Assembly: GCA_043768625.1 (NCBI GenBank)
Contig: JAYVKG010000156.1
Coordinates: forward strand, 1-34,971
Source: UKL13-2 sp043768625
GTDB lineage: Bacteria; Pseudomonadota; Gammaproteobacteria; Burkholderiales; Usitatibacteraceae
Length of the DNA stretch: 34,971 bases
Reading direction: 5' to 3'
Shown here in pieces: positions 1-8,210 of the stretch (within the stretch, counting starts at the first letter, position 1; each line of letters begins with the position of its first letter). The position numbers and the translations under genes are program-made. The notes beneath the pieces are model-generated. The model searched no databases, was not told the DNA's origin, and saw nothing but the letters and a program-made list of their open reading frames with translations.

Positions 1-799
1 ACGGTACGGAAACGCACCGTCCGTGCCACCGCAGTCTCGGTGGCGCGCGGGGGGGTCAGTGCGGCAACAGGCACCAGCAAGCCACTGCGTTCCATTACCA
101 GCCGCTGGTGCGCGAAGTAAATGCCGGACTCCGCCAGGTTTTCATGTCCGATGTATTGCCACGCATCCCGTTCGGTACAGTTTGAGATGGGAATGCGCGC
201 AAATGTTCACCGCGGTGAACACCGGCGTTATAAAGATTGCACAACTCCGGGCGCTGTTTTTTTTGGATTCCACTGGCCGAATTCGTCACGGTGGGAAATG
301 ACCCGCTCTTTGGCACAGGCTTTTTCTTCGTCACGTCAGGCGCGCCGGACAGCGCATCGAAGTCGAATTCCTTGATGGCGTCGCGCAAGGTTATCGTCTG
401 TTGGGCGTTGCGACTCTCGTCCTCACACCGCGGTACGACGCGTCCTTTGTCGATTGGGGTCTGCACCGAACGCACGATCAGCCGCTCGTTCAAGTCAGCC
501 GCACGCTGGTCGCGAGAATCTATCACTTCTTGAAAGTTATGCTCGGTATCGATGTGCAACAGCGGCAATGGAAAACTATCCGGACGAAACGCTTTTTCAG
601 CATGGTGCAGTATGACAATGAAATCTTTGCCGCCGGAAAACCACAACGCCGGATTGGGGGCTTCGGCGATTACTTCGCGCATGATGTGAATGGCTTCCGA
701 TTCGGGCCGGTCGAGATGGGCGGTTGCAACCGCATCATTTTGGGCCGCGGTCAGGTACTCCCGCTGGTAGTTATTCCCTTCTTGTAATACCGCACCCAT
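1..799 (-). pseudogene. cysD: Decayed sulfate adenylyltransferase subunit 2 (cysD), 3' end cut by window edge
   Basis: The intact family member, with CysN, makes adenosine 5'-phosphosulfate from sulfate and ATP. From the ATG at 799 the frame follows CysD well (AESxHIMRE, the PP-loop region, FPLPLLHIDT, ERLIVRSV, DESRNA). The PP-loop reads SGGKDF where CysD has SGGKDS. Around 340 the conserved GGARRDEEKARAKER segment is out of frame: it can be read in another frame, which also carries a TGA. The frame is restored near a T8 run at 257-264 (QRPELxNLYNAGVHRGEH) and lost again near 180. The tail (WQYIGHENLAESGIYFAHQR, then LVMERSGLLVPV) is readable only in the shifted frame, down to position 1. 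At least three frame breaks plus the PP-loop substitution make this a pseudogene. A partner cysN, if any, lies outside the window. Confidence 0.88.
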
Positions 800-835
800 G
801 CTGTTACTCCAGTATCTGTGACGTAATCCAATTCA

Positions 836-1363
836 CCCTTAGCGACATTCTTCAGCTGCGGCCCGCATTCCTTTTGCCCCGCTTCCTGCTTCCAACACCA
901 GCGCCCAGCGCGTAGATCTTCTCCGGACCTGACGGCGTGGCTGCGAGGTTCTCAACCAATGGACGGAAAGCCGCCATCATGCAGCGCGTTGTGGTCACAT
1001 CATTGGCGCGGATGCACTGCCTACATCGTCCGCGGTCCGGTCAATGAGCGGATTGAATTTTGTCATTCCATGGGCGGCGTCGAATTCCGATTCGCCCAGT
1101 GCCTGCCGGCAAGGTGCCTGTTCGCGACGCAGGCCGGCCAGCCAGGATTTCTTCGAGGCCAATGCACGTTTTAGCGGCACCATTTTGCGCAGGTTGCCGC
1201 AGGATTTGCGGCTATCCACACTCTCATACATGGAAAACAAACCGTTGAGTTTGACCAAGCCCTCGGCGACTTCCAGAATCGGCGTAAACGTGGCGGGAAC
1301 ACAGTCGGCTTCGATGCGACCCGGTGATTCGCGAAGCCTGGCGACTTTAGAGGCGTTCGTCAC
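836..1363 (-). pseudogene. cysH: Remnant of APS/PAPS reductase (cysH), 5'-truncated, frameshifted and nonsense-mutated
   Basis: Family role: reduction of activated sulfate to sulfite. The remnant starts abruptly at the end of the DUF934 gene and lacks roughly the first 80-100 residues, including the nucleotide-binding loop. The middle is clear (YESVDSRK, PLKRALASKKSWLAGLRREQ, then KFNPLIDRTADDV). After that the frame breaks near 1030. The C-terminal part is found in another frame (NALHDGGFPSIG, stop, EPRSHAVRSGEDLRAGRW). The family's paired cysteines (RKxCC) read RKSCG. The later CxxC pair reads TGA and CGC codons. Three of four iron-sulfur ligands are therefore gone. It lies between the DUF934 gene and the cysD pseudogene, the normal place for cysH in such clusters. 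The left border is approximate. Confidence 0.87.
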
Positions 1364-1899
1364 GATGCGCTGATCGCTGTTGGACGACGCCTGAACAACG
1401 GCACGGGCTGATCGATCGAGCCCTGATAATTTTCCGAAAAATCCGTGAGTGCTTTGACTGCTTCGTCAATATTGCGATCGGCGCGCACCGCAAACGCATT
1501 GAAGCCCACCCGACGCAGGTAAAACAACTGGTCGCGCAAGACGTCGCCAATCGCCCGCAACTCGCCCCTGAACCCGTAGCGGCTTCGTAACAGCGCAGCG
1601 ATGGAGTAGCCGCGTCCGTCGGTAAACCGTGGGAAATTCACGGCGATAACGGAAATTCGGGCAATCGTGTCTGCCAGTGCGGCAGGATCCTGGTTGCTGT
1701 CAAGCCACACGCCGAGCGCCGCATCTTTGCCCGATGCTCGTTCGAGCAACCCTTCGCGCTGTGCCAGCCACACATTCAACGGCACGATCACCTTGCCACC
1801 CGGCAATGCGGCGGCGGCACCGTCCTCAATGGCAGGAATCAGGGTCCATTCATCGGTAACCACAACGTTATTGCGAATAATGCGGGGAGCGCTAGACAT
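1360..1899 (-). CDS. DUF934 family protein, partner of sulfite reductase
   Basis: A 179-residue protein of the DUF934 family, found almost always next to the siroheme sulfite reductase gene in Proteobacteria and often named a probable oxidoreductase of sulfite reduction; its biochemical role is not established. Family features visible are VVVTDEWTLI near the N-terminus, KVIVPLNVWLAQRE, the block FPRFTDGRGYSIAALLRSRYG, then RGELRAIGDVLRDQLFYL, and a C-terminal FSENYQGSIDQPVPLFRRR. The ATG at 1899 is chosen because it gives the usual family length. A longer in-frame extension to 2016 lies wholly inside the sulfite reductase gene and does not resemble the family. The chosen start overlaps the end of that gene by 8 bp, implying translational coupling. 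The reading frame appears intact although both genes downstream are broken. Confidence 0.88.
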   Translation of the reverse strand: MSSAPRIIRNNVVVTDEWTLIPAIEDGAAAALPGGKVIVPLNVWLAQREGLLERASGKDAALGVWLDSNQDPAALADTIARISVIAVNFPRFTDGRGYSIAALLRSRYGFRGELRAIGDVLRDQLFYLRRVGFNAFAVRADRNIDEAVKALTDFSENYQGSIDQPVPLFRRRPTAISAS

Positions 1900-3580
1900 G
1901 GGCGATTTCCGATTCGCTGTGACCGGATTTTTTGCCATACAGCCTGGCCTTGAAAGGATCAAGGCCAACGCGCCTGGCGGTATCGAGAAAAGTTTCGTCT
2001 TCAAAACGCAATTCAACGTAGGTGGTGATCAGTTTTTCGACCACATCCGCCATCTCGTCTTGCGCAAACGATGGGCCGATCACTTTACCCAGCGCGGCAT
2101 CGAGGCCCTGCGAACCGCCAATGGTGACCTGGTAGAACTCTGCGCCGTGTTTATCCACGCCGAGGATACCGATATGACCGACGTGATGATGCCCGCACGC
2201 ATTCATGCAGCCGGAAATATTGACCGCGATATCGCCGATGTCGAACAAGTAATCCAGATCATCAAAGCGGCGTTGAATTGCGTGCGCTACTGGAATTGAT
2301 TTCGCATTGGCAAGCGAGCAAAAATCCCCGCCGGGACAGGAAATGATGTCAGTCAGCAAGCCAATATTGGGGGTCGCAAAGCCGATTTCCTTTGCGCGCT
2401 GCCAGACGGCAAACAAATCAGATTTTTTGACGTCGGCCAAAATCAGATTCTGCTCATGCGACACACGCACTTCACCGAAGCTGTAGTGGTCGGCAAGATC
2501 GGCCACCGCGTCGAGTTGTTGATCGCTCGCGTCGCCGGGCGCGACAGCGGTTTTTTTAAGTGACAGCGTGACCGCAGCATAGCCAGGACGCTTATGACCG
2601 AACACGTTGCGTGTCACCCATCGGGCAAAAGCCTTGTTGTCGAGCTGATGTTGTTCAAAGTCCGCGTTCACATCGGCAAGTTGCTCGTAATTGGGATCGT
2701 TGAAGAATGCACCGACGCGATCAATTTCCGATTGGATCAGGGTCGAGGGTCCATTTATAAGATTGAGCCACTCGGCCTCGACTTCAGCCGAGAAACGGCT
2801 GAGGCCCAGTTGCTTGACTAAAATCTTGATCCGCGCTTTGTACATATTGTCGCGGCGACCGAAGCGGTTATAGACGCGGAGAATTGCCTCAAGGTAGGTA
2901 AAGAGGTGCAGACGCGGCAGGTATTCGCGAATAACGTGGCCGAGAATGGGGGTGCGCCCCAGTCCACCGCCGGCCAGAATGCGGAAACCTATGTCCCCGG
3001 CGTCGTTGCGCACAGCATGCACACCGATGTCGTGAAACAGCGTGCCAACCCGGTCTTCGCGGGCACCGTTTACCGCAATCTTGAACTTGCGTGGCAGGTA
3101 GGCAAATTCCGGGTGGAACGTCGACCATTGGCGGATCAGCTCCGCGTACGGGCGCGGATCGATTAACTCGTCATGCGCAACACCGGCAAATTGGTCCGAT
3201 GTGGTGTTGCGAATGCAATTGCCGGAGGTCTGGATGGCATGCATTTCAACGCTGGCCAAATCAGCCAGGATATCGGGCACGCTCTCCAGCGTCGGCCAGT
3301 TGAACTGGATGTTCTGACGAGTCGTGAAGTGGGCATAGCCACGATCATATCTTCGCGCAATCGACGCCAGCATCCGCAGTTGCCGACTGGCCAACTGACC
3401 ATAGGGAATCGCCACCCTGAGCATCGGCGCGTGCTTTTGAATATACAAGCCGTTCTGCAAGCGCAGGGGTCGAAATTCCTCCTCTGAAAGTTCACCCGCC
3501 AGAAAACGCCTGGTCTGGTCGCGAAACTGGGCCACCCGTTCATCAACTATGGTTTGGTCGTATTGGTCGTATTTGTACAT
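1892..3580 (-). CDS. cysI: Siroheme [4Fe-4S] sulfite (nitrite/sulfite) reductase, hemoprotein subunit
   Basis: A 562-residue assimilatory reductase of the nitrite/sulfite reductase family, expected to reduce sulfite to sulfide by six electrons in the cytoplasm. It has two ferredoxin-like half domains (around residues 40-110 and 320-390) and two catalytic 4Fe-4S/siroheme domains. The cluster ligands are visible as C415-x5-C421 (CPGGDFC) and C458-x3-C462 (CMNAC), followed by GHHHVGHIGILG. TSGNCIRNTTSD near 118-129 is the matching siroheme-side motif of the first half. Length and ends are normal for the betaproteobacterial form, which begins MYxYDxYDQ. It heads a cluster with DUF934 and the cysH and cysD pseudogenes. 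The electron donor (a flavoprotein or ferredoxin) is not in the window. Sulfite rather than nitrite is inferred from the cys neighbours. Confidence 0.92.
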   Translation of the reverse strand: MYKYDQYDQTIVDERVAQFRDQTRRFLAGELSEEEFRPLRLQNGLYIQKHAPMLRVAIPYGQLASRQLRMLASIARRYDRGYAHFTTRQNIQFNWPTLESVPDILADLASVEMHAIQTSGNCIRNTTSDQFAGVAHDELIDPRPYAELIRQWSTFHPEFAYLPRKFKIAVNGAREDRVGTLFHDIGVHAVRNDAGDIGFRILAGGGLGRTPILGHVIREYLPRLHLFTYLEAILRVYNRFGRRDNMYKARIKILVKQLGLSRFSAEVEAEWLNLINGPSTLIQSEIDRVGAFFNDPNYEQLADVNADFEQHQLDNKAFARWVTRNVFGHKRPGYAAVTLSLKKTAVAPGDASDQQLDAVADLADHYSFGEVRVSHEQNLILADVKKSDLFAVWQRAKEIGFATPNIGLLTDIISCPGGDFCSLANAKSIPVAHAIQRRFDDLDYLFDIGDIAVNISGCMNACGHHHVGHIGILGVDKHGAEFYQVTIGGSQGLDAALGKVIGPSFAQDEMADVVEKLITTYVELRFEDETFLDTARRVGLDPFKARLYGKKSGHSESEIAHV

Positions 3581-3676
3581 ATTGCGTGGGGATCATTGCC
3601 GCGCCGAATCAGCCGATGCCTGCAGCGAGCTCATGCCATCCTTTATCTGGGGAAAAGCATGTTACCGCCCGACTCT

Positions 3677-3734
3677 ATATATACATAAATACTTTATTGT
3701 CGTTTTATATACATTATTGTTATATACACTTTTG
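3677..3734 (-). promoter_or_regulatory. AT-rich probable promoter/operator of the sulfite reductase gene with tandem repeat
   Basis: A sharply AT-rich stretch 97-154 bp upstream of the sulfite reductase start in otherwise GC-rich DNA. It holds two adjoining 15-bp direct repeats, TTATATACATTATTG (3705-3719) and TTATATACACTTTTG (3720-3734). A looser related copy begins near 3679. Several TATA-type hexamers on the minus strand could serve as -10 elements, but no single -35/-10 pair stands out. The position fits a regulated cys promoter bound by a LysR-type activator such as CysB; this is inference. Confidence 0.4.
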
Positions 3735-4303
3735 TCAGCTGGTACCCCGCGCCCGCTGGGCAATGTACCGCGACAAACACAACCGCGGCGTTTTTTTCGA
3801 AAGCGTCAACAGAGTCAAATTGCCTGCCACTCAACACCTTGCTGGGGCGGTGACCACAGCGACACATTTTTCCGGCCTTTGCAGCAACCCTTGATCAAAC
3901 AACAGGCGCTCGCGATACGCTGATCCGCCAACCATTTGGTCCCGCTGGCAGCAACGGTGAATAGCATCGCTGATGACAGATATGCCTGCGGCATTGGACG
4001 TAGGCCTTTTCGCCGCCAGCATTAATTATGAGCGACGTTCGGCGTTGAGCAGTTACGCGCCCAACCGGATGATGTGTTGCCAATCCTACCTGCGGCGGCA
4101 ATTTCTACCACGCCACGGCAATGGGCAAGCGTCCAGGCCGTCGTGGTCATTGTCATTCTTGAAGACGCTTCGATGCCGGGCTTAGCGGCCTTTTTGCGGA
4201 AAGAAAAAATACTGTTGAGAGCAGACGCACTACAGTTCGCGGTCGGGCAACAGCAATAACCCCCACCGATGCGAACCGACCGGGCCCCATCAATTACGGT
4301 GAC
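3735..4303. other. Long intergenic stretch between sulfite reductase and oxyR; no recognisable gene
   Basis: About 570 bp with only short, mutually overlapping open frames on both strands and none with a recognisable protein signature. The longest plausible coding-like stretch on the plus strand (about 4032-4259) starts without a proper ATG or ribosome binding site. It could be gene debris comparable to the cysH and cysD remnants, or a long regulatory leader. I see no tRNA, repeat family or transposase trace. Confidence 0.4.
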
Positions 4304-5212
4304 CTACTTCGGTGCCTGAAGTAATTCAGGATCGATCCCTTTAAGTATTGGCACCAGTTGCAACAAAAATTCTTTCAGTGCGGAGGTGCGGCGCCAAATT
4401 ATTGCAATACGCCGATGCGGGGCGGGATCAAAGAACGGCACCAGAACGACATCAGGCGAGTTCGGCGCAGGCGCGTGCACAGAAAGCGCGGGCATTAGCG
4501 TAACACCGACATTGGCGCTGACCATATGCCGTAGCGTTTCCAGGCTGGTCGCGCGAAAACCTGGTTTCTCGGCGGCACCGGTCATGGCGCAGACTTCGAG
4601 GGCCTGATCCCGCAGGCAGTGGCCATCATCCAGTAACAACAGGCTCTCGAGTGCAAGGTCGGCCAGTTTCACCCGTTTGGCTGCCGCCAGACGATGTTTT
4701 TTTGGCAGCGCCAGAACAAACGTTTCTTCAAACAAAAATTCCGCATGCAATGTGTCGTCGTGAATCGGCAGCGCCAGCACACCGGCGTCGAGTTCGCCGT
4801 CGTGCAACTTTTTCAATATAACTTCGGTCTTGTCCTCGACCAGAATCAACTCCAGTTTTGGAAACCGCCTGACGATGCTCGGGACAACGTGCGGCAACAG
4901 ATACGGTGCCAGGGTCGGAAAAATACCCATGCGGACCGTCCCCGATTCGGGGTCTTTTGCGCGTCGCGCAATTGCCTTTATTTCGTCGGCTTCACGCAGA
5001 ATCACCCTCGCCCGCGCAACCACTGCTTCTCCCACTTCGGTCAGAAGCACATTGCGTGGATTGCGCTCCACCAATGCCATACCCAACTCGTCTTCAAATT
5101 TCTTTAACTGCGTCGATAAGGTAGGTTGGGAAACAAAACTTGCGATTGCCGCGCGGCCAAAGTGTTTGTAATCGGCCAACGCCACCAGATATCGCAAATC
5201 GCGCAAATTCAT
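4304..5212 (-). CDS. oxyR: OxyR, hydrogen peroxide-sensing LysR-type regulator
   Basis: A 302-residue LysR-type transcription factor. Residues 1-60 form the winged helix-turn-helix (RDLRYLVALADYKHFGRAA, SQPTLSTQLKKFEDELG). The rest is the regulatory domain. The redox pair is present at exactly the Escherichia coli positions, C199 and C208 (GHCLRDQALEVC), followed by FRATSLETLRHMV, which identifies OxyR rather than CysB or a generic LysR protein. It should form an intramolecular disulfide with peroxide and activate catalase, peroxiredoxin and related genes. The ATG at 5212 is preceded by AAGGA at suitable spacing. It stands alone, with no target gene beside it in the window. Its neighbour across the gap is the sulfite reductase cluster, but no direct link is shown. 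Confidence 0.93.
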   Translation of the reverse strand: MNLRDLRYLVALADYKHFGRAAIASFVSQPTLSTQLKKFEDELGMALVERNPRNVLLTEVGEAVVARARVILREADEIKAIARRAKDPESGTVRMGIFPTLAPYLLPHVVPSIVRRFPKLELILVEDKTEVILKKLHDGELDAGVLALPIHDDTLHAEFLFEETFVLALPKKHRLAAAKRVKLADLALESLLLLDDGHCLRDQALEVCAMTGAAEKPGFRATSLETLRHMVSANVGVTLMPALSVHAPAPNSPDVVLVPFFDPAPHRRIAIIWRRTSALKEFLLQLVPILKGIDPELLQAPK

Positions 5213-5346
5213 GCTTGTTGCCGTCCTTTAGGGTGGAATCAGCCGGTCAAGTGCAGTCCGCTGTTAAGATCAGCCTGCGATGCACATTGTAGATGGAATG
5301 ACTGCTGGTGCGGGATCGCGGCGATGGCGAAAATAATGTTTACCAC

Positions 5347-6186
5347 TTATCCAATCGGCGGTACTGTTGCGGGCCAAGCGAAATCCGCATCAACGGGGTC
5401 GTGCATACTTTTGCCTGCATCACCGAGCTGCGCAGGAAAATGCTTTGCCATCTCGGCGAGATTGTCGGTAAAAATACCGTCGACGCCAATCTCCAGCAAC
5501 GCAGCAACGCGGGCGGTTTCATTCACCGTGTAGGTCATTACATGATAGCCGTGGCCATGAAATAGCCGGACCAGATCTGCGCTGATATGCTGGTGATCAC
5601 AGTGTATCGAAACAGCACCAAGCTGTTTAAGTACCAGCAAATTCTGCTCGTCCGGAATTTCCACCAGCAAACCCATGGGCAAATCCGGTGCGGCAAGGCG
5701 TGCCGCATGCAATGCTTCTACGCTGAACGACGTCATCAGCGGCTTGACTAAACGGTCCCGCCATAATTCCTCGCAAAGCGCCGCGACCGTGTGTCCTGTG
5801 CCGATTTCGCGTCCAGGACAGGCTTTGATTTCTACGTTGGCCATCATGCCCTGCGCATGCAAATATTTGGAGATTGCCGTCAAGCGTGGAATACGCTCGC
5901 CCCGGTATTGCGCGCTGTACCACGCGCCGGCGTCGTAAGTTTCCAGCTCCGCGATACTTTTTTCCGCAACGAAGCCGCTACCATCGGTGGTCCGTTCAAG
6001 CGTCGCATCGTGCATCAGCAACGCAACGCCGTCCTGCGAAAGTTTCACGTCGAACTCAACCGCAATATACGATTGCGCATGGCCCATCTTGATCGCAGCG
6101 AGGGTATTTTCCGGTGCCGATACGCCGCCGCCGCGATGTGCAAACAATGTTGGGTACGGCCAGTTTTTCATGGTATTAGTTTTCAT
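5347..6186 (-). CDS. ugpQ: Glycerophosphodiester phosphodiesterase, cytoplasmic UgpQ type
   Basis: A 279-residue GDPD-family enzyme, expected to hydrolyse glycerophosphodiesters to glycerol 3-phosphate and an alcohol. The metal and catalytic motifs are visible: FAHRGGGVSAPENTLAA near the N-terminus, EFDVKLSQDG with the acidic pair, the catalytic MHD of LLMHDATLERT, then NVEIK and FTDN near the end. It opens KNWPYP after a five-residue leader and has no signal peptide, matching E. coli UgpQ, which is cytoplasmic. About 30 residues extend beyond the usual C-terminus. The ATG overlaps the pgpA stop by 4 bp (ATGA) with an AGGA-like site upstream, so it is the last gene of the glyA-to-ugpQ run. 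A second ATG five codons in lacks a ribosome site. Confidence 0.9.
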   Translation of the reverse strand: MKTNTMKNWPYPTLFAHRGGGVSAPENTLAAIKMGHAQSYIAVEFDVKLSQDGVALLMHDATLERTTDGSGFVAEKSIAELETYDAGAWYSAQYRGERIPRLTAISKYLHAQGMMANVEIKACPGREIGTGHTVAALCEELWRDRLVKPLMTSFSVEALHAARLAAPDLPMGLLVEIPDEQNLLVLKQLGAVSIHCDHQHISADLVRLFHGHGYHVMTYTVNETARVAALLEIGVDGIFTDNLAEMAKHFPAQLGDAGKSMHDPVDADFAWPATVPPIG

Positions 6187-6671
6187 AAGGCGTCCTGTAA
6201 AACAAAGCGGAAAAAAATTAACACGGCAATTGTGGCGAGTGCGGCGAGGAAGTCGTCGAACATCACGCCAAAGCCCCCTTTTAGCGTGCGATCAACGTAG
6301 CTGATCGGCCACGGCTTGACAATATCGAACAGGCGAAACAGTACAAATGCGACGACAAGCCACAGCGGCGTTACCGGCGTAAATGCCAGCACCAATACGA
6401 ACGCGGCAATCTCGTCAATCACGATACCGCCATGGTCGGCAACCCCCAATGTGCGCCCGGCCACGGCGGCGGCCCAGACACCGATTGCAAACAATATCAA
6501 TGCACACCCGATCACTGCCGCAACCCCGCCCAGACGCAGCGCCAGCAAATAAAACGGAATTGCAACCAGTGTTCCCCACGTCCCGGGCGCCTTTCGCATC
6601 AAGCCTGCGCCAAATCCGAATGCAATCAGGTGTGCAGGATGCTTGAACAGAAATTGACGGTTCAGGCGCAT
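6183..6671 (-). CDS. pgpA: Phosphatidylglycerophosphatase A
   Basis: An integral inner-membrane phosphatase that removes phosphate from phosphatidylglycerophosphate to give phosphatidylglycerol. Conserved PgpA motifs are present: FGFGAGLMRKAPGTWGTL near the N-terminus, DHGGIVIDEIAAF in the middle, and RLFDIVKPWPI followed by GGFGVMFDDFLA near the C-terminus. These carry the acidic, metal-binding residues. About four hydrophobic segments are seen. The ATG at 6671 gives 162 residues, normal for the family and clear of the thiL stop by 16 bp. A TTG at 6713 would add 14 residues and overlap thiL by 26 bp, so it is possible but less likely. It is followed by ugpQ with an ATGA overlap, which pairs two phospholipid phosphatase functions. 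Confidence 0.92.
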   Translation of the reverse strand: MRLNRQFLFKHPAHLIAFGFGAGLMRKAPGTWGTLVAIPFYLLALRLGGVAAVIGCALILFAIGVWAAAVAGRTLGVADHGGIVIDEIAAFVLVLAFTPVTPLWLVVAFVLFRLFDIVKPWPISYVDRTLKGGFGVMFDDFLAALATIAVLIFFRFVLQDAL

Positions 6672-6687
6672 CTGCGTGGCGGCATGA

Positions 6688-7653
6688 TCAGGGATTGACT
6701 GCGAAGTGATCAAATCCGGCTGACGACAACTTTATCTCGGCGCCGTGTTCATCATGGATGTGCACCGCTGGGTCACCTAGCCGCATGGTGCCGATGCGGC
6801 TAAGCGCCAAGCCGGTGTCGCTGGAGATTCGCAAAAGCGCCTGTCTCATCGTTTCGGCTGCCGTGAAACACAATTCATAGTCTTCACCGCCGGCCAGCGC
6901 GCAGGCGATTTGAATGGGAAGGGTTGCCGACAACAACGGCGCGCAACGCGGTATCGCCGTCCAGTCGATGTGCGCGGACAAATTCGATCGTTCGCACAGA
7001 TGCGCAAGATCTGCCGCCAGTCCATCGGAGATGTCGATTGCGCAATTCGCCACGCCAATCAATGCGCCGCCAAGGAGTACTCGCGGTACCGGGGTATGCA
7101 GTCGCACGGCGGCCGATTCAAAAATGGCCGGGCTAAGTGCAAGCACGCCTTGCAGATGCTTCAGTGCCAGTGCCGCCCCACCCAAGCAGCCGGACACCCA
7201 GATATCGTCGCCAAGCCTGGCACCGTCGCGCCTCAGCGCCTGGCCGACGCCAACTTCGCCCAGAACCGTAAGCGTGATCGACAGCGGACCACGCGTGGTA
7301 TCCCCGCCGATCAATTCCACATCATGCATTTCGCCAAGGGCGAAAAAACCACGCGCAAAAGACGCGAGCCAGCGTTCGTCAATCACCGGCAAGGTCAACG
7401 CCAAAGTGGTGTATCGCGGTAACGCACCCATTGCGGCCAAGTCCGAAAGATTGACGGCTAGCGCCTTGTGGCCAATTTTTTCGGGATCCGCATCAGGGAA
7501 AAAATGGGTTCCAGAGACCAGCGTATCGGTACTAATCGCCAGTTCGCAACCGGCCGACACACCGATCAGCGCGCAGTCATCGCCGACACCCAGCGACGCA
7601 TTCTTGGCAGGCCGGGTGAAGTATTTGGCGATTAGTTCAAATTCGGGCGACAT
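6688..7653 (-). CDS. thiL: Thiamine-monophosphate kinase
   Basis: Phosphorylates thiamine monophosphate to thiamine diphosphate with ATP, the last step of the pathway. Family motifs appear in order: SLGVGDDCALI, STDTLVSGTHF, HKALAVNLSDLAAMGA, IGGDTTRG, the nucleotide-binding IDISDGLAADL and AGGEDYEL. Their aspartates bind Mg-ATP. The length of 321 residues matches the usual 320-330. The ATG at 7653 (MSPEFELIAKYF) matches the usual start, and a GTG two codons upstream is the alternative. It sits between nusB and pgpA as in many Betaproteobacteria and Gammaproteobacteria, with a 44-bp gap to nusB. Confidence 0.94.
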   Translation of the reverse strand: MSPEFELIAKYFTRPAKNASLGVGDDCALIGVSAGCELAISTDTLVSGTHFFPDADPEKIGHKALAVNLSDLAAMGALPRYTTLALTLPVIDERWLASFARGFFALGEMHDVELIGGDTTRGPLSITLTVLGEVGVGQALRRDGARLGDDIWVSGCLGGAALALKHLQGVLALSPAIFESAAVRLHTPVPRVLLGGALIGVANCAIDISDGLAADLAHLCERSNLSAHIDWTAIPRCAPLLSATLPIQIACALAGGEDYELCFTAAETMRQALLRISSDTGLALSRIGTMRLGDPAVHIHDEHGAEIKLSSAGFDHFAVNP

Positions 7654-7697
7654 CGCCACTCGTACGCAACGGGAAAAAGTGATGGCAGGCGCATTTC

Positions 7698-8210
7698 TTA
7701 GTCTATTGACTTCACCACACGGCGCGTTTTAGTCGTCACGTTGACCGCGTCTGCTTTTTTTGCCAATTTGACGTCGGCTACATCTGCCTGCAACGCCATT
7801 TCATCGGCGCGCAATGTCGCCGCCAACTTGTCCAGGATGCCATTAACGTATTTATGTCCATCGGTGCCGCCGAACGACTTTGCCAGCTCAATCGCTTCAT
7901 TGATGATGACGCGGTAAGGCGTTTCGGGCAGATTTGTCAGCTCGAAAGCACCAATCAACAGAATAGCCGCCTCGATCGGGCTTACTTCCTTCCACGGCCG
8001 GTCGAGGTGTGGGGCAAGCGCCTGTTTGAGCACCTCCACATGCTTCAATACGCCACTGACGATCACCGCAAATAATTTGCCATCGGCTTTAGCGAAGCCT
8101 TCCGTTTGCCCATACTGCTGTTCAATATCAGCAAGACTTTGACCTGCTAACTGCCATTGATAAAGTGCCTGCAATGCAAACTCGCGCGACCTGCGTCGGG
8201 CGCTTCTCAT
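7698..8210 (-). CDS. nusB: Transcription antitermination factor NusB
   Basis: All-helical RNA-binding protein that pairs with S10 (NusE) at boxA to prevent premature termination, chiefly in rRNA operons. The N-terminal RRRSREFALQALYQWQL is the typical opening. The core contains RPWKEVSPIEAAILLIGAFEL and YRVIINEAIELAKSFGGTDGHKYVNGILDKLA, the most conserved block. The core ends near residue 138. A further 30 or so residues form a lysine- and alanine-rich tail (around 140-170) that is absent from the 139-residue E. coli protein. The ATG overlaps the ribH stop by 4 bp, the classic ribH-nusB coupling. Confidence 0.95.
   Translation of the reverse strand: MRSARRRSREFALQALYQWQLAGQSLADIEQQYGQTEGFAKADGKLFAVIVSGVLKHVEVLKQALAPHLDRPWKEVSPIEAAILLIGAFELTNLPETPYRVIINEAIELAKSFGGTDGHKYVNGILDKLAATLRADEMALQADVADVKLAKKADAVNVTTKTRRVVKSID

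Noticed and set aside
257..264. T8 run in the cysD remnant as a programmed frameshift site
   Set aside because: The slip would only repair one of at least three frame breaks, and a core motif is still destroyed.
836..1010. In-frame TGA at a conserved cysteine position of the cysH remnant read as selenocysteine
   Set aside because: The gene also has a frameshift, a large 5' deletion and loss of the partner cysteines, so a nonsense mutation is the simpler explanation.
4304..5212. CysB identity for the LysR protein next to the cys cluster
   Set aside because: The C199/C208 pair and surrounding residues match OxyR, not CysB.
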